A stretch of DNA of 64,000 bases from Candidatus Nitrosotenuis aquarius (GTDB lineage: Archaea; Thermoproteota; Nitrososphaeria; Nitrososphaerales; Nitrosopumilaceae): contig NZ_CP024808.1 of assembly GCF_002787055.1 (NCBI RefSeq), forward strand, positions 1,142,328 through 1,206,327. The letters are read 5' to 3'. The notes below the pieces were generated by a model that did not search any database, was not told where the DNA came from, and saw nothing but the letters and a program-made list of their open reading frames with translations. This document shows, piece after piece, positions 35,685 to 44,771 of the stretch. The translations under genes were made by a program, and so were the position numbers. How positions within the stretch are numbered: position 1 is the first letter of the stretch; each line of letters begins with the position of its first letter.

Positions 35685-36144
35685 CTTTTTAGCGGATGCA
35701 ATGCTTGGAACAATAGCAAAAAAGCTACGAATTTTTGGCTTTGACTGCAAATATCACAGCACAATGTCTGATGATGACCTGATACTTGCTGCAAAAAAGG
35801 AAAACCGCATCATAATAACCAAGGATTCCAGGCTTGCGACAAACGCAGTCCAGCATGATATCACAACAATAAAGCTGGAAACCAGTACAGAAAAAGAACA
35901 GCTAGTCGAGATTGCCCGCAAAATAGGCTTGGAGGAATTTGCTATTGACTATTCCAGATGTTCATTATGTAATGGTATGCTAGAACAAATAGAAAAACAC
36001 ACAATATTGAAAAAAATTCCTCCAAGAATTGCAGAATCTGTGGAAAAGTTCTGGCAGTGCAAGGACTGTAACCACATCTATTGGGTGGGAACTCATATTA
36101 GAAACTTGGAAAAATTAATTGCAGAAATAAATGGCATCATTTAA
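35671..36144 (+). CDS. Mut7-C RNase-domain protein with zinc ribbon
   Basis: I choose the TTG at 35671, giving 157 residues that begin NRPSFLADAMLGTIAKKLR, the normal start of Mut7-C proteins; an open frame extends back to 35587 inside rqcH but is probably not translated. The domain is a PIN-like nuclease fold with D9, D40-D41 in MSDDDLI and D56 in ITKDSRL. A zinc ribbon follows (CSLCNG and CKDCNH). Family role in RNA cleavage is inferred. It sits between rqcH and AMMECR1 with 14-nt overlaps on both sides, which suggests one operon. Confidence 0.85.
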   Translation: MNRPSFLADAMLGTIAKKLRIFGFDCKYHSTMSDDDLILAAKKENRIIITKDSRLATNAVQHDITTIKLETSTEKEQLVEIARKIGLEEFAIDYSRCSLCNGMLEQIEKHTILKKIPPRIAESVEKFWQCKDCNHIYWVGTHIRNLEKLIAEINGII

Positions 36145-36736
36145 CATAACAGACCAGGACGGCCAGCTTCTAGTATCTAGTGCAAGAAAAATTGTAACGG
36201 AATTTGTCACTACTGGCCACAGACTAGCTCTGGGCAAAGACATTGAAGCAAAACTGTCCTTTGATGCCGGGATCTTTGTCACACTAAACTCTAGAAATGA
36301 TCTGCGGGGTTGCATTGGATTTCCCCTGCCAAGAAAGATCTCCGAGGCATTGCCAGAGGCGGCAATTGCAGCTGCAACAGAAGACCCAAGGTTTCCTCCT
36401 GTACAAAAAACAGAGCTTGATACCATCACATTTGAGGTGACGGTGCTTACCCCTCCAGAGCAAATACACGTAGATGATCCTGCCACGCTTCCAGACAAGA
36501 TCAAAGTGGGGCGACACGGCCTGATAATAAAACAAGGATACAATTCTGGGTTGTTATTGCCGCAGGTACCGGTGGAATATGGTTGGTCAGAAAAAGAATT
36601 CCTAGATCACACTTGCCAAAAGGCAGGCCTGCCCTCAAAATGCTGGATGCAAAAACAAACCAGAGTATTTGCATTTGAGGGAATAATCTTCAAGGAAACA
36701 AAGCCAAATGGAATAATAATTAGAGAAGAGCTATAG
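36131..36736 (+). CDS. AMMECR1-domain protein
   Basis: A 201-residue protein that is a whole AMMECR1 domain. The invariant LRGCIGF motif (near residues 57-63) and the PVEYGWSEKEFLDHTCQKAGL segment are present. The family is found in archaea, bacteria and eukaryotes; biochemical function is not settled, though a cysteine-centred activity has been suggested. Last gene of the rqcH run; its tail overlaps the convergent aconitase X small-subunit gene by 6 nt. Confidence 0.93.
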   Translation: MASFNITDQDGQLLVSSARKIVTEFVTTGHRLALGKDIEAKLSFDAGIFVTLNSRNDLRGCIGFPLPRKISEALPEAAIAAATEDPRFPPVQKTELDTITFEVTVLTPPEQIHVDDPATLPDKIKVGRHGLIIKQGYNSGLLLPQVPVEYGWSEKEFLDHTCQKAGLPSKCWMQKQTRVFAFEGIIFKETKPNGIIIREEL

Positions 36737-37105
36737 CTTGCCAGAATCAGTATCCAGTGTAAGGCTAGAGCCGTTTTGCAGTCTGTCATATTCCTGCTCG
36801 CTTGCAATTACAAGCGGGATGTTTGCAAGAGCACATCCAGAGGCAACAGTCAGGTCGACTTTTTTGCAGATCATGGCAGCCGGCGCAGAATGGTTTGATT
36901 TTATTGAATATATTGTATAGGCACCGACACTGCTTCCAACTCCGTTTGGAAAAACAAGAATAGAGTCCTTCATTGGCATGTTAAACAAGTCATGCTTTGA
37001 ATCATGAATTATTCCTGTTTTTTTGTCGACTGTGCCAAGAAAGTTAATTGGAGTGTTTGTCTTGAGAATTTTCCCCTGTGCCTTTCCTGCAACGATAACC
37101 TTCAT
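36731..37105 (-). CDS. Phosphomevalonate dehydratase (aconitase X) small subunit
   Basis: A 124-residue DUF126 swivel-domain protein. The FPNGVGSSVGAYTIYSI motif and the C-terminal ASGCALANIPLVIAS are typical. With the large subunit it dehydrates (R)-5-phosphomevalonate to trans-anhydromevalonate phosphate in the archaeal mevalonate pathway, so it supplies isoprenoids for membrane lipids. It overlaps the large-subunit gene by 4 nt. Confidence 0.9.
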   Translation of the reverse strand: MKVIVAGKAQGKILKTNTPINFLGTVDKKTGIIHDSKHDLFNMPMKDSILVFPNGVGSSVGAYTIYSIKSNHSAPAAMICKKVDLTVASGCALANIPLVIASEQEYDRLQNGSSLTLDTDSGKL

Positions 37106-38256
37106 CTTGTTTCATCTGATATTATTTGCGACAGTGGCTTGAGGTTTACGCCAACGCCATTAGAATTATTCAGATAGTATGCTCCCTTGATGCTGTTTGT
37201 AGTAACAGAGTCTATCTCGTTTTTGTCTACAAGTGGAGACAGACACGTACAACAGTCAGAGAGAATTTCGCAGCCTGCCCTCTCTATTTCGTTTGTGTAT
37301 CCTAGCTTTCTTGCCTGCTCTTGGACTGACCTTGGGCAAAAAACCATGCAGCGCTTTGAGAACTCTCGTCCCTTGAGCATTGAGGAAAGATCGGCAATTT
37401 CCTGCAGTCCTAGCTGCGGGCTACCCAGAGTTATGATATCTCCCTTGTCTGCTGTGTTTAGCTCATCATGGATTTTTTGCATTTCCTTTTTGTCAAAGTC
37501 GACTTTTTCTGCGCCCGGCTTTTCCTCTCCTAGAATGAACTTGCCGCACCTGCCGGATGTGCCCATGCCACCGCACAATGCCTTGCATTTTCGCCTGTCC
37601 ATGTCTGAAATACCCGATAGTTGCACTGCATTATCAGCTGTTTTGCCTGCAAAATAGCCAAGCATTCCAAATTCAAGCTCGTTTGGGTTTTCTAGCTTCA
37701 TTCGTATTGTAAGATTTGGTGTATCGTCAATTCTAAGATCCGAATATGGAGATTTGCCTGTCAGTGCGCTAGCTAAAGCAGAAAATGCGCTTTCCTTGTT
37801 TGTCTTTAGGTTGCCAATCGAATTTGCATAGATTGCCGCATTGCTTTCCGCAAAAGAGACCTGTGTTCCCTTTTCCGGCAGATCAAATATTTCGTATGGG
37901 ATGCATGAAAAAGAAGGGATAACTCCCATTTTCTTGTACGAGTCTGCAATGCTTTTTTGTTTTTGCACAAATTCGTCTGATAAATTATATTTTGATACGG
38001 AATCAAAGTCAAAGCCCATTGGGTTTACTGTAGTCATCACTTTTACCTTGGCGTCTTGCGATAGTTTTGATAGAAATTCTTCTCCTGCATCGCCTATGGT
38101 GTTATAGTTGACGCCAGAAAGGTGCGCCCACTGGATTGGAACTAGTTTTTGCGCATTTGTTGCCTGGCCTGTTGCAACCAAGATTCGATATGCAGTCTCT
38201 AGTGTTTCTCCATATTCTCCCTTTAGTGCAAGCTCTTCTTCTTTTGTTAGCTCCAT
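37102..38256 (-). CDS. Phosphomevalonate dehydratase (aconitase X) large subunit
   Basis: A 384-residue DUF521/AcnX protein with the iron-sulfur catalytic domain. Visible features are HLSGVNYNTIGDAGEEFL near residues 45-62, FSCIPYEI near 120, ALCGGMGTSGRCGKF near 230, and cysteines in DCCTCLSPL near 342. In archaea, AcnX large and small subunits make the phosphomevalonate dehydratase. G1P dehydrogenase for the same lipids is at the right end of this window, not linked. Confidence 0.9.
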   Translation of the reverse strand: MELTKEEELALKGEYGETLETAYRILVATGQATNAQKLVPIQWAHLSGVNYNTIGDAGEEFLSKLSQDAKVKVMTTVNPMGFDFDSVSKYNLSDEFVQKQKSIADSYKKMGVIPSFSCIPYEIFDLPEKGTQVSFAESNAAIYANSIGNLKTNKESAFSALASALTGKSPYSDLRIDDTPNLTIRMKLENPNELEFGMLGYFAGKTADNAVQLSGISDMDRRKCKALCGGMGTSGRCGKFILGEEKPGAEKVDFDKKEMQKIHDELNTADKGDIITLGSPQLGLQEIADLSSMLKGREFSKRCMVFCPRSVQEQARKLGYTNEIERAGCEILSDCCTCLSPLVDKNEIDSVTTNSIKGAYYLNNSNGVGVNLKPLSQIISDETR

Positions 38257-38325
38257 GGTATGAATTGCGCCTTAGCAGTATAATACTTGTTGCAGGTTTA
38301 TTATTGGATTTGCACAAAAAAAATC

Positions 38326-38979
38326 ATGCAAAAGATTCTCTCCGGCATGATTCAAACCATGAATGCAGTCAAGCCCCCAAGAATGACTGCACTGCGGGAG
38401 TTGCGCGAATCCGAGCAGGGAGATCCGTTTGCAATATTGATTGGCACCATTTTGTCGGCAAGGACCAAGGATGAAAATACTGCTAAGGTAGTAAAATCAC
38501 TGTTTTTGCGCTACAAAAACGCAAAGGAATTGGCAGGGGCCAAAGTAAAGGACGTTGAAAAAATAATCCACTCCATTGGGTTTTATCACGTCAAGGCAAG
38601 GCGAATCATACAAGTAGCAAAGATAATTCATGCCCAATACAAGGGCAAGGTCCCAGAAAACATGGATGCACTGGTGGGCCTGCCAGGGGTAGGCCGAAAG
38701 ACAGCAAACTGTGTCTTGGTGTATGCGTTTGAGCAGCCGGCAATACCCGTAGACATTCACGTGCACCGAATCTCAAACAGGTTAGGGCTCGTCCAGACCA
38801 AGACGCCAGAGCAGACAGAGCAAGAACTAATGGAGAAAATCCCAAAAAAGTTCTGGCTTCAGATAAACGATACCTTTGTCATGTATGGCCAAAACATTTG
38901 CAAGCCAGTTTCCCCAATGTGCAATGTCTGCAAAATAAAAAATCTCTGCAAGTATTATTCTATGAAGAACGGCGCTTAG
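38326..38979 (+). CDS. nth: Endonuclease III (HhH-GPD DNA glycosylase)
   Basis: A 217-residue Nth homolog from ATG 38326; an upstream TTG at 38287 would add 13 residues unlike the family. The helix-hairpin-helix LVGLPGVGRKTAN contains the catalytic lysine, IPVDIHVHRISNRLG the catalytic aspartate, and CKPVSPMCNVCKIKNLC the 4Fe-4S loop (C-x6-C-x2-C-x5-C). It removes oxidised pyrimidines and has AP-lyase activity. It converges on the exported protein gene with a 20-nt overlap. Confidence 0.94.
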   Translation: MQKILSGMIQTMNAVKPPRMTALRELRESEQGDPFAILIGTILSARTKDENTAKVVKSLFLRYKNAKELAGAKVKDVEKIIHSIGFYHVKARRIIQVAKIIHAQYKGKVPENMDALVGLPGVGRKTANCVLVYAFEQPAIPVDIHVHRISNRLGLVQTKTPEQTEQELMEKIPKKFWLQINDTFVMYGQNICKPVSPMCNVCKIKNLCKYYSMKNGA

Positions 38980-39628
38980 TCAGCAATAGCACGCCGATCA
39001 GGGCGCCAACTCCGCCTGCCACAAAGAACGGATAATAATGAAATGGATTCTTTGATGCGTCACCAGACATAATATCCATAGTAAACGTTCCAGAGTTTAT
39101 TGCCGGAGGATCGGTTGGCTCGTTCATTCCATATACGGAATAGCTTCCAATTACAAAGTTTTTCAGATCAATTCCGCTGACTACAACTCTTTGGCCGTTG
39201 TTCACCGTGATTCCCTGCGAGTCGCTGTATGCTGCAACCACTTTGGCTCCATCAAACCATCCGTTCTTGTCCAGTCTTGTTGCTGGCAGATATCCTTCTT
39301 CTGGAAAGTTGAGTGCAACCCAGAACTTTCGCTCAGGCGGACTTCCCATGCCTATTTCGACGAACTTGTTTTCTATTTTTGCATCGTATAGCCGCAGTAT
39401 GGCGTTTCCGTTTGGATTTGAATAAAGAAGATCATTTTTGATGGTGACTTGCCAAGACACAGGATGTTCTTCTTTTAGTGGAATTATTGTAATGTCTTCT
39501 TGTATTTTGTTAAAATCACTTGCTGGAACGCTGATGTTTTCTAATAACAACGATGGATTGCTGTGTTCCTGTGCATATGCAGGAATGACCAAAGACATTG
39601 CAAGGAAAGATAAAGCTAGGAGTTTCAT
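38960..39628 (-). CDS. Exported protein with C-terminal membrane anchor
   Basis: A 222-residue protein with signal peptide ([19 protein letters not shown], residues 3-21), a beta-rich body, and a C-terminal helix ([16 protein letters not shown]) followed by KRRSS, the pattern of a lipid- or membrane-anchored outside protein. No named domain recognised. Its start overlaps the sat stop by 4 nt, so it belongs to the sulfate-assimilation operon; a role there is not obvious. Confidence 0.75.
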   Translation of the reverse strand: MKLLALSFLAMSLVIPAYAQEHSNPSLLLENISVPASDFNKIQEDITIIPLKEEHPVSWQVTIKNDLLYSNPNGNAILRLYDAKIENKFVEIGMGSPPERKFWVALNFPEEGYLPATRLDKNGWFDGAKVVAAYSDSQGITVNNGQRVVVSGIDLKNFVIGSYSVYGMNEPTDPPAINSGTFTMDIMSGDASKNPFHYYPFFVAGGVGALIGVLLLTKRRSS

Positions 39629-40755
39629 TCTACAAACGGCTTTTTGAATGACTGGATTACCTTGACCACTTCGGGCCTCATGATAAATTCGGATGGAGAC
39701 TTGCCCTCATCTATGATTTGTCGGAGCTTGGTTCCGCTGATTTGCTCATGAAAGTCTGGTGAGTGAGGGCATGCGCGCTCATTTGTAAATGCAAGGCATT
39801 TTTTGCAATAATAAAATGCCGGGAAGAACAAGGGCTTGATGTCCAAGTCTGGATAGTCAGAGAAGATTTCTTGTGCTGCAAACGGGGAATAGTATTTGCC
39901 TACTCCTGCATGGTCTCGGCCGATTATGATATTGGTGCAGCCATAGTTTTGTCTCATTATGGCGTGGTGAATTGCTTCTTTTGGCCCTGCATATCTCATT
40001 TCTGTGTGCAGGGTTGCAAGCGTGCACCTGTTCTTTGGGTAATAATTCTCAATCATGGCAATGTATGACTCCAAAATAACTTCGTCTACAAAGTCACCGG
40101 ATTTTTTCTTGCCTATCAGTGGATTTACAAATACGCCGTCGCATGACAAAAACGACTCTTTTTGAAGCATTTCGTGCGCAACATGTGGTGGATTTCTTGT
40201 CTGAAATGCAGCTATGGTCTTCCAGCCAGCGTCTGAGAATGCCTTTCTTGTATCAGTTGGAATTAGTCTGTATTTTCGAATTGGGTCTGCGCTTGGTCTT
40301 TTGATATAGTCGATTTTGCCGCCGACAAGATAGTCATTCATGGACATTGTTTTTGCAACGCCTGGGTGATTCACATCAGTTGTGCCATAGACTGCCTGTG
40401 ACGTTTTTGTTTTATCAAAGGTGTAGATTTCCTCTACGTGCAATACGGCAAACTCGCCATGAGTTGTCTTTAACGCAACATCGCCTGAATCCTTTGCCTT
40501 TTGCGCGGTTTCCTTGTCCACATCAAGCACTATTGGAACGGTCCATGCAAGATCACTTGCCAGCCTTCCCTTTGATACAACACCATCAAAGTCTGATTTT
40601 ACCAGAAATCCCTCCAGTGGGCTGAAAATTCCGTCTGCAATGTTTTCAACGTCGTTTGCCAGATCTTCGCTGACAGAAATGGAAAATATTCCTGCCGTGT
40701 TTTTTTGCGAAATTCGGCTTACCAGTCTTCCGCCGTGTGGTCGTATTGCGTCCAT
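39625..40755 (-). CDS. sat: Sulfate adenylyltransferase (ATP sulfurylase)
   Basis: A 376-residue enzyme making APS from sulfate and ATP. The [13 protein letters not shown] motif and [11 protein letters not shown] motif are intact, and a metal-binding CKKCLAF with CPHSPDFH lies near the C-terminus, as in archaeal Sat. With cysH 4 nt upstream it forms the first two steps of assimilatory sulfate reduction. No sulfate transporter or sulfite reductase is seen in the window. Confidence 0.95.
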   Translation of the reverse strand: MDAIRPHGGRLVSRISQKNTAGIFSISVSEDLANDVENIADGIFSPLEGFLVKSDFDGVVSKGRLASDLAWTVPIVLDVDKETAQKAKDSGDVALKTTHGEFAVLHVEEIYTFDKTKTSQAVYGTTDVNHPGVAKTMSMNDYLVGGKIDYIKRPSADPIRKYRLIPTDTRKAFSDAGWKTIAAFQTRNPPHVAHEMLQKESFLSCDGVFVNPLIGKKKSGDFVDEVILESYIAMIENYYPKNRCTLATLHTEMRYAGPKEAIHHAIMRQNYGCTNIIIGRDHAGVGKYYSPFAAQEIFSDYPDLDIKPLFFPAFYYCKKCLAFTNERACPHSPDFHEQISGTKLRQIIDEGKSPSEFIMRPEVVKVIQSFKKPFVE

Positions 40756-40759
40756 GTCT

Positions 40760-41515
40760 TCAGTGTTTCATGTGCAAGCCACACTCTTTATGTGTATCAG
40801 ACTCCCACCACCACCTCCCTGCACGGAGGTCCTCGCCTGGCTTGATCGCTCTGGTGCACGGCTCACAGCCAATGCTGGTGTAGCCGCGGTCTAGGAGTTT
40901 GTTATATGGCAAATTGCGCTCTTTGATGTACGATAACACTTGGTCCCATGTCCACTCTATGATCGGGTTTACCTTTACTATTCCGCCATGAAGGTGGTCT
41001 AGCTCCACCATTGCTGCATGGGATCGGTTTTCGTTTTGGTCCCGTCGCAGGCCTGTAACCCAGGCATCCAGCGTTGAGAGAATTTTGTTCAAGGGGCGGA
41101 CCTTTCTTATTTCACAGCAGAGCTTTCTGTTTTCTACCGAGTCATAGAACAGGTTGATCCCCTTTGTGCGGACCATTTCTTCTACTGCTGCCGTCTCTGG
41201 GAACATTACCTCAAAATTGATATTGTATTTTTTTGCTATGGCGTCCATCACGTCATAGGTTTCCTGGTTTAGTCGGCCAGTATCCAGTGTGAAAAATCTC
41301 GCCTTTGGGTTTATTTTTATGATCATGTCGGTGACAACGCTGTCTTCTGGGCCAAAGCTTGATGCTTTGGCAATTTTGTCGCCAAATGTTTCATACGCCC
41401 ACCTTAGTGCATCTTCTGGAGTTTTGAGTCGGGCGTTTACCTTGTCGATTTCTTCTTGCGTGTACAACTGTAGGTAATGGTCGAAATTTGTCTTATAATT
41501 ATTTGGAGGGATCAT
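40760..41515 (-). CDS. cysH: Assimilatory APS reductase (CysH family, 4Fe-4S type)
   Basis: A 251-residue PP-loop reductase. The iron-sulfur cysteine pairs C133/C134 (KLCCEIRK) and C217/C220 (GCEPCTRA) mark the APS-reducing type, not the cluster-free PAPS type. The catalytic C245 lies in [14 protein letters not shown] at 52-59 is the degenerate PP-loop normal for CysH, and FFTLDTGRL follows. It converts APS to sulfite and AMP. Divergent from the ThiI-like gene by 35 nt. Confidence 0.93.
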   Translation of the reverse strand: MIPPNNYKTNFDHYLQLYTQEEIDKVNARLKTPEDALRWAYETFGDKIAKASSFGPEDSVVTDMIIKINPKARFFTLDTGRLNQETYDVMDAIAKKYNINFEVMFPETAAVEEMVRTKGINLFYDSVENRKLCCEIRKVRPLNKILSTLDAWVTGLRRDQNENRSHAAMVELDHLHGGIVKVNPIIEWTWDQVLSYIKERNLPYNKLLDRGYTSIGCEPCTRAIKPGEDLRAGRWWWESDTHKECGLHMKH

Positions 41516-41550
41516 TGAGAATTATAAGCAGGGTTTTGGCATGAAAAAAA

Positions 41551-42669
41551 ATGAACGAGCCTGCATTTGTCGTTGTTTTTCCGTCGATTTTTGCCAAAAA
41601 CAAACAAAGCCTGCTAGTATCAAACATTAAAAAAATTCTCAAAATTCAGAACCAGAGATATTCCACAATTACAAAGGACGATGATCTCATAATAATAGAT
41701 GCAAACGATCCAGTCTTTGCATCGTCTGCAATAAATCAGCTTTTTGGTGTAGGCCAAGTCTCCATTGCAAGACGAACTGAGAACAAGTTCAATGGAATAG
41801 TGTCCACTGTTGCAAAAATCGGTACCAGCCTTTTGTTGCGTGGTGAGGTTTTCTATGTCAAAGTGGAAGGCCATGCATCTGGTTATTTGCCAAAAGACGT
41901 AGAGATTGCTGCAACATCTGCACTAATTGAAAAGACTGTAGACATGGACTGCAAGCCGGGAACTGAGGCAAAACATGACAAGTTAATCCATTGTTATCTT
42001 ACCAAAAAGAATGCATATGTTTCGATATTTTTGGAAAAAGGCCACGGCGGAGTTCCATACAATTCCCAAGAGGAACAGATTTTGTGTTGTATTTTTGATG
42101 AGCTTTCTGCGATTTCCTGCCTTGAGGCAATAAAGCAGGGATTTGATGTTAGAATCTTGGTTTGCTACACCACGGATGCAAACTTGATGGAGCTAGTCAA
42201 GATGACAAATAGGATCATCCCAAGACTGCCAAGCTCGTCAGTAACACTTGACTTTTGCCAAATTGCAATAAAAGATACTGCAAAGACGCTGCAGCAAAAA
42301 ATTCTTGTGACATCTGGAGTTTTGTGCCAGCTTGCAAAAAAGCAAAAGATCCAGCGGGTTTGCCTTTCCCTATCGCCACTTGTGTTTCCAGTTTGGCTAA
42401 TTGAGCAAAGCCTAGACATTGTGACAAAAAGCAAGTTGATTCCGTGGATTGCGCTTGCCGGGCTGGATCAGGCAATCATAGACACTGCAAAAGAAATCGG
42501 CCTTGGAAAATATCTGTCCAGAATAGAAAAGCTTGGCTCACTCAGATTCACCAAGAGCAAAGACGATGTATCTGGAATCATACAAAAGGCGGTCAAGTCA
42601 CACCAATCAGTCACAGTCAAGATTGGCCCAAACAATATTCACGACATTTTGGATTCTCTTGAGCACTGA
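41551..42669 (+). CDS. ThiI-like protein with THUMP domain and degraded PP-loop
   Basis: A 372-residue protein with the layout of ThiI (tRNA 4-thiouridine synthase): N-terminal ferredoxin-like domain, THUMP domain (about 60-165), then a Rossmann ATP-pyrophosphatase-like domain. The linker GHGGVPYNS and the late LIPWIALAGLDQAIIDTAKEIG-type region match ThiI, but the ATP-binding SGGIDS is replaced by IFDELS at residues 181-186, keeping only the final serine. ATP activation is therefore doubtful. It may bind tRNA through THUMP without thiolating it, or act with a second active protein. Confidence 0.78.
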   Translation: MNEPAFVVVFPSIFAKNKQSLLVSNIKKILKIQNQRYSTITKDDDLIIIDANDPVFASSAINQLFGVGQVSIARRTENKFNGIVSTVAKIGTSLLLRGEVFYVKVEGHASGYLPKDVEIAATSALIEKTVDMDCKPGTEAKHDKLIHCYLTKKNAYVSIFLEKGHGGVPYNSQEEQILCCIFDELSAISCLEAIKQGFDVRILVCYTTDANLMELVKMTNRIIPRLPSSSVTLDFCQIAIKDTAKTLQQKILVTSGVLCQLAKKQKIQRVCLSLSPLVFPVWLIEQSLDIVTKSKLIPWIALAGLDQAIIDTAKEIGLGKYLSRIEKLGSLRFTKSKDDVSGIIQKAVKSHQSVTVKIGPNNIHDILDSLEH

Positions 42670-42700
42670 AAATTTATTGTGCAGAATTTGAGGTGTTGCA

Positions 42701-43918
42701 ATGAAAAAGATAGGCCAGTTCATCTATTCGTGGGGAAACGGTCACTATTCCCGGATGATGTCTCTAAATGAGGAGCTGCCAAACTTTATTCCACAGTATG
42801 AGGCTCATTTTGCAAGTAAGGACGAAATCTACCAAAAACTGCTGCAAAAATTCCCCAAGGAAAATGTGCATAAAGCACTTGCCCCGACCCCAATTGACGG
42901 CAAATATGGGCCTGACGTGTTCTTATCAATGGTTAACGCATTATTGCCAGTACGAGGCAACCCACCAGTAGTAAAACAGGTTGCAAGCTACCTAAAAGAA
43001 GAGCGCGCACTTTTTGATTCGCTAAAATTTGATCTTGTGATTAATGATGGAGATATGGGCCCAAACGTTTTAGCAAAAAACAGAAACATTCCCTCCATAT
43101 TCATAACAAACCAGTTTAGGCCAAGGCTTTGGAAGTCCAGATTTTACTTTTATCCAGGAGTATGGTACGTATCAAAACAAATTGCCAAGGCAACAAAGAT
43201 AGCAGTTGCCGACTCACCGCCTCCATATACCATGTGCGAATATAATCTCAATTTTCCAGAAAAACTCAAAGAAAAAGTAGTGTATGTGGGCCATTTTGCA
43301 TCTGACAAAAAGAAAAAATCCGACGTAAAATCTGATCTTGAAAAGCTGATTGAAGGCCATAAGTTTGGTTATTGGATGAGAACTGGCAACAAGAGCACAA
43401 ACGACATCACCGGAAAAAAATATGAGGAAGCGTTTTCCCAGATGAAAAAGGAAAAGCGAATCATCTCGCATGCAAGAGCAGACCAATCAATTGACAAAGT
43501 AAAGGATGCAGACGGCAAGACACATTCCATTTCAGAGGCGCTGGAAAAGAAAATAGACTGGATTCAAATCGACGTAGGATTCCTATCAGAATCGCAAAAA
43601 GAAACAGTCTTGGAAGAATGTGACTATGCAGTAATCAACGGCTCACATACCGTGATGGGCGAAATTATTGGAATAAAGGCAAAGCCAATAATCGGCATCC
43701 CTGTGTATGACGAGCAGACAAACCAGATCCAGTGGGCGCAAGAGCACAGACTTGGCATATTGGCAAACAACACAAAGCAGCTTGTTTTTGGCATTTCGCA
43801 TCTAAAGGAAAACTATGATTCCTTTGTGGACACAGTAAAACAATACCAAAAGAACTTTGTGGCAAACGGCGCTAGGACCACTGCCAAGCTAGCTGCAGAG
43901 ATGCTAGAATCACGATAA
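42701..43918 (+). CDS. GT-B glycosyltransferase, MJ1255/VC2487-like
   Basis: A 405-residue protein of GT-B form. The N-terminal SWGNGHYSRM is the Gly-rich acceptor-side loop, INDGDMGPNVLA lies near 115, and the donor-side end has VINGSHTVMGEIIGIKAKPIIG, where the family binds nucleotide sugar. It resembles the MJ1255/VC2487 family of uncharacterised glycosyltransferases. Substrate unknown. It starts 31 nt after the ThiI-like gene on the same strand. Confidence 0.8.
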   Translation: MKKIGQFIYSWGNGHYSRMMSLNEELPNFIPQYEAHFASKDEIYQKLLQKFPKENVHKALAPTPIDGKYGPDVFLSMVNALLPVRGNPPVVKQVASYLKEERALFDSLKFDLVINDGDMGPNVLAKNRNIPSIFITNQFRPRLWKSRFYFYPGVWYVSKQIAKATKIAVADSPPPYTMCEYNLNFPEKLKEKVVYVGHFASDKKKKSDVKSDLEKLIEGHKFGYWMRTGNKSTNDITGKKYEEAFSQMKKEKRIISHARADQSIDKVKDADGKTHSISEALEKKIDWIQIDVGFLSESQKETVLEECDYAVINGSHTVMGEIIGIKAKPIIGIPVYDEQTNQIQWAQEHRLGILANNTKQLVFGISHLKENYDSFVDTVKQYQKNFVANGARTTAKLAAEMLESR

Positions 43919-43951
43919 GAGATAATAGCTTTTTTGATCGCAGTAGAATGG

Positions 43952-44018
43952 TCTGGTACGCGGTATTTCGATGGGCGAAATGACCGAAAGGGATGATGAT
44001 AATGATCCGCGTACCAGA
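43952..44018 (+). ncRNA. Candidate structured RNA (12-bp closing stem)
   Basis: TCTGGTACGCGG (43952-43963) pairs perfectly with CCGCGTACCAGA (44007-44018). Inside, ATTTCG (43965-43970) and CGAAAT (43976-43981) form a 6-bp hairpin with loop ATGGG, and CCGAAAGG offers a GNRA-like mini-hairpin. ATGATGATAATGA beside the closing stem resembles a C box, but I find no CTGA D box, so a C/D guide is not supported. It lies in a 152-bp gap between two same-strand genes, upstream of the next gene's TATA-like CTTTTATGG. It could be an RNA or an operator. Confidence 0.35.
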
Positions 44019-44070
44019 TTTTGGCTTTCCAGTGGGAACGCTTTTATGGAAAAATTTTCTGGCAAACTCA

Positions 44071-44358
44071 TTGGTTAATTGCCCAGAATGTGTAGCAAGA
44101 GAACGCAAAGCAGTAATTGAGCGAGAGGCTGCCAGTGGAAGCCAGGAAGGAGTCCAAAAGCTCCTAGAGCAAATAGAAATCCCCATGAAGTTTGATCCAG
44201 TAACAAAGCACTACATCTGCAAAAGATGTGGTCTGTATGCCACACGAGAGCAAGTAGGCGACATTCGCGAAAAGGTGAACAGACGAGATCCAACCAAAGA
44301 AGACAAGCACTATGACTACTTGGATTGGTGGCAAAAAAGTAAAAAAGACAAGCTATAG
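44071..44358 (+). CDS. Small zinc-ribbon protein
   Basis: I place the start at TTG 44071, giving 95 residues beginning VNCPECVARERKA; a TATA-like CTTTTATGG 22-30 nt before it supports this over an ATG at 43993, which falls in the inverted repeat. The two metal-binding pairs are CPEC at the start and CKRCG near residue 58, joined by a charged helix. The C-terminus is polar with DYLDWWQKSKKDK. Function unknown; it is probably co-transcribed with the next gene, 12 nt on. Confidence 0.7.
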   Translation: MVNCPECVARERKAVIEREAASGSQEGVQKLLEQIEIPMKFDPVTKHYICKRCGLYATREQVGDIREKVNRRDPTKEDKHYDYLDWWQKSKKDKL

Positions 44359-44370
44359 GATTGGTGTTTC

Positions 44371-44769
44371 TTGGTAAAAAAGAAGGACGAGCTCCCAGAC
44401 TGGGTTTTAGATGACATAAAGAATGCCAAGTTTGCCAAGCCAGAACTGCTAACAAGAATTGGCTATATTCTTGAGGTGTATGAGGCTGACAAAAAAATTG
44501 ATGCGCAATTATACGAGGCAGTAGAGGACGGTCGCCACATAGTGACGCTTGATTTGCCAAAAAATGTCAAGCCGGCTGAGTGCCAGACAGGAGTCGTGTA
44601 TGAATTTGCAATAAACATGCTCAAGGCGCCACTTGCAAAAAAGACAGTTGAATTTCTAAAAAAGGAAAAAGAAATTGAAATGTCGGCAATATACCAGTTT
44701 GAGCTGCAAAAGCTAACACCGATGGATGTCGCATCAGATGATTCTGGCTCGGAAGAATCAGAAGAATAG
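44371..44769 (+). CDS. Conserved small acidic-tailed protein, function unknown
   Basis: A 132-residue protein from TTG 44371. Residues 1-35 are helical (PDWVLDDIKNAKF), residues 45-115 look beta-rich with DGRHIVTLDLP and MSAIYQFELQKLTP, which could be an OB-like fold, and the tail is acidic (SDDSGSEESEE). No catalytic motif is visible. It follows the zinc-ribbon gene by 12 nt, so the pair may act together. I do not recognise the family. Confidence 0.7.
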   Translation: MVKKKDELPDWVLDDIKNAKFAKPELLTRIGYILEVYEADKKIDAQLYEAVEDGRHIVTLDLPKNVKPAECQTGVVYEFAINMLKAPLAKKTVEFLKKEKEIEMSAIYQFELQKLTPMDVASDDSGSEESEE

Positions 44770-44771
44770 GA

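Noticed and set aside
43952-44018. C/D box guide RNA
   Set aside because: A C-box-like ATGATGA is present but no CTGA D box; left as an unnamed structured candidate.
43993-44070. Earlier ATG for the zinc-ribbon gene
   Set aside because: It starts in the inverted repeat and passes through the TATA-like element; TTG 44071 fits better.
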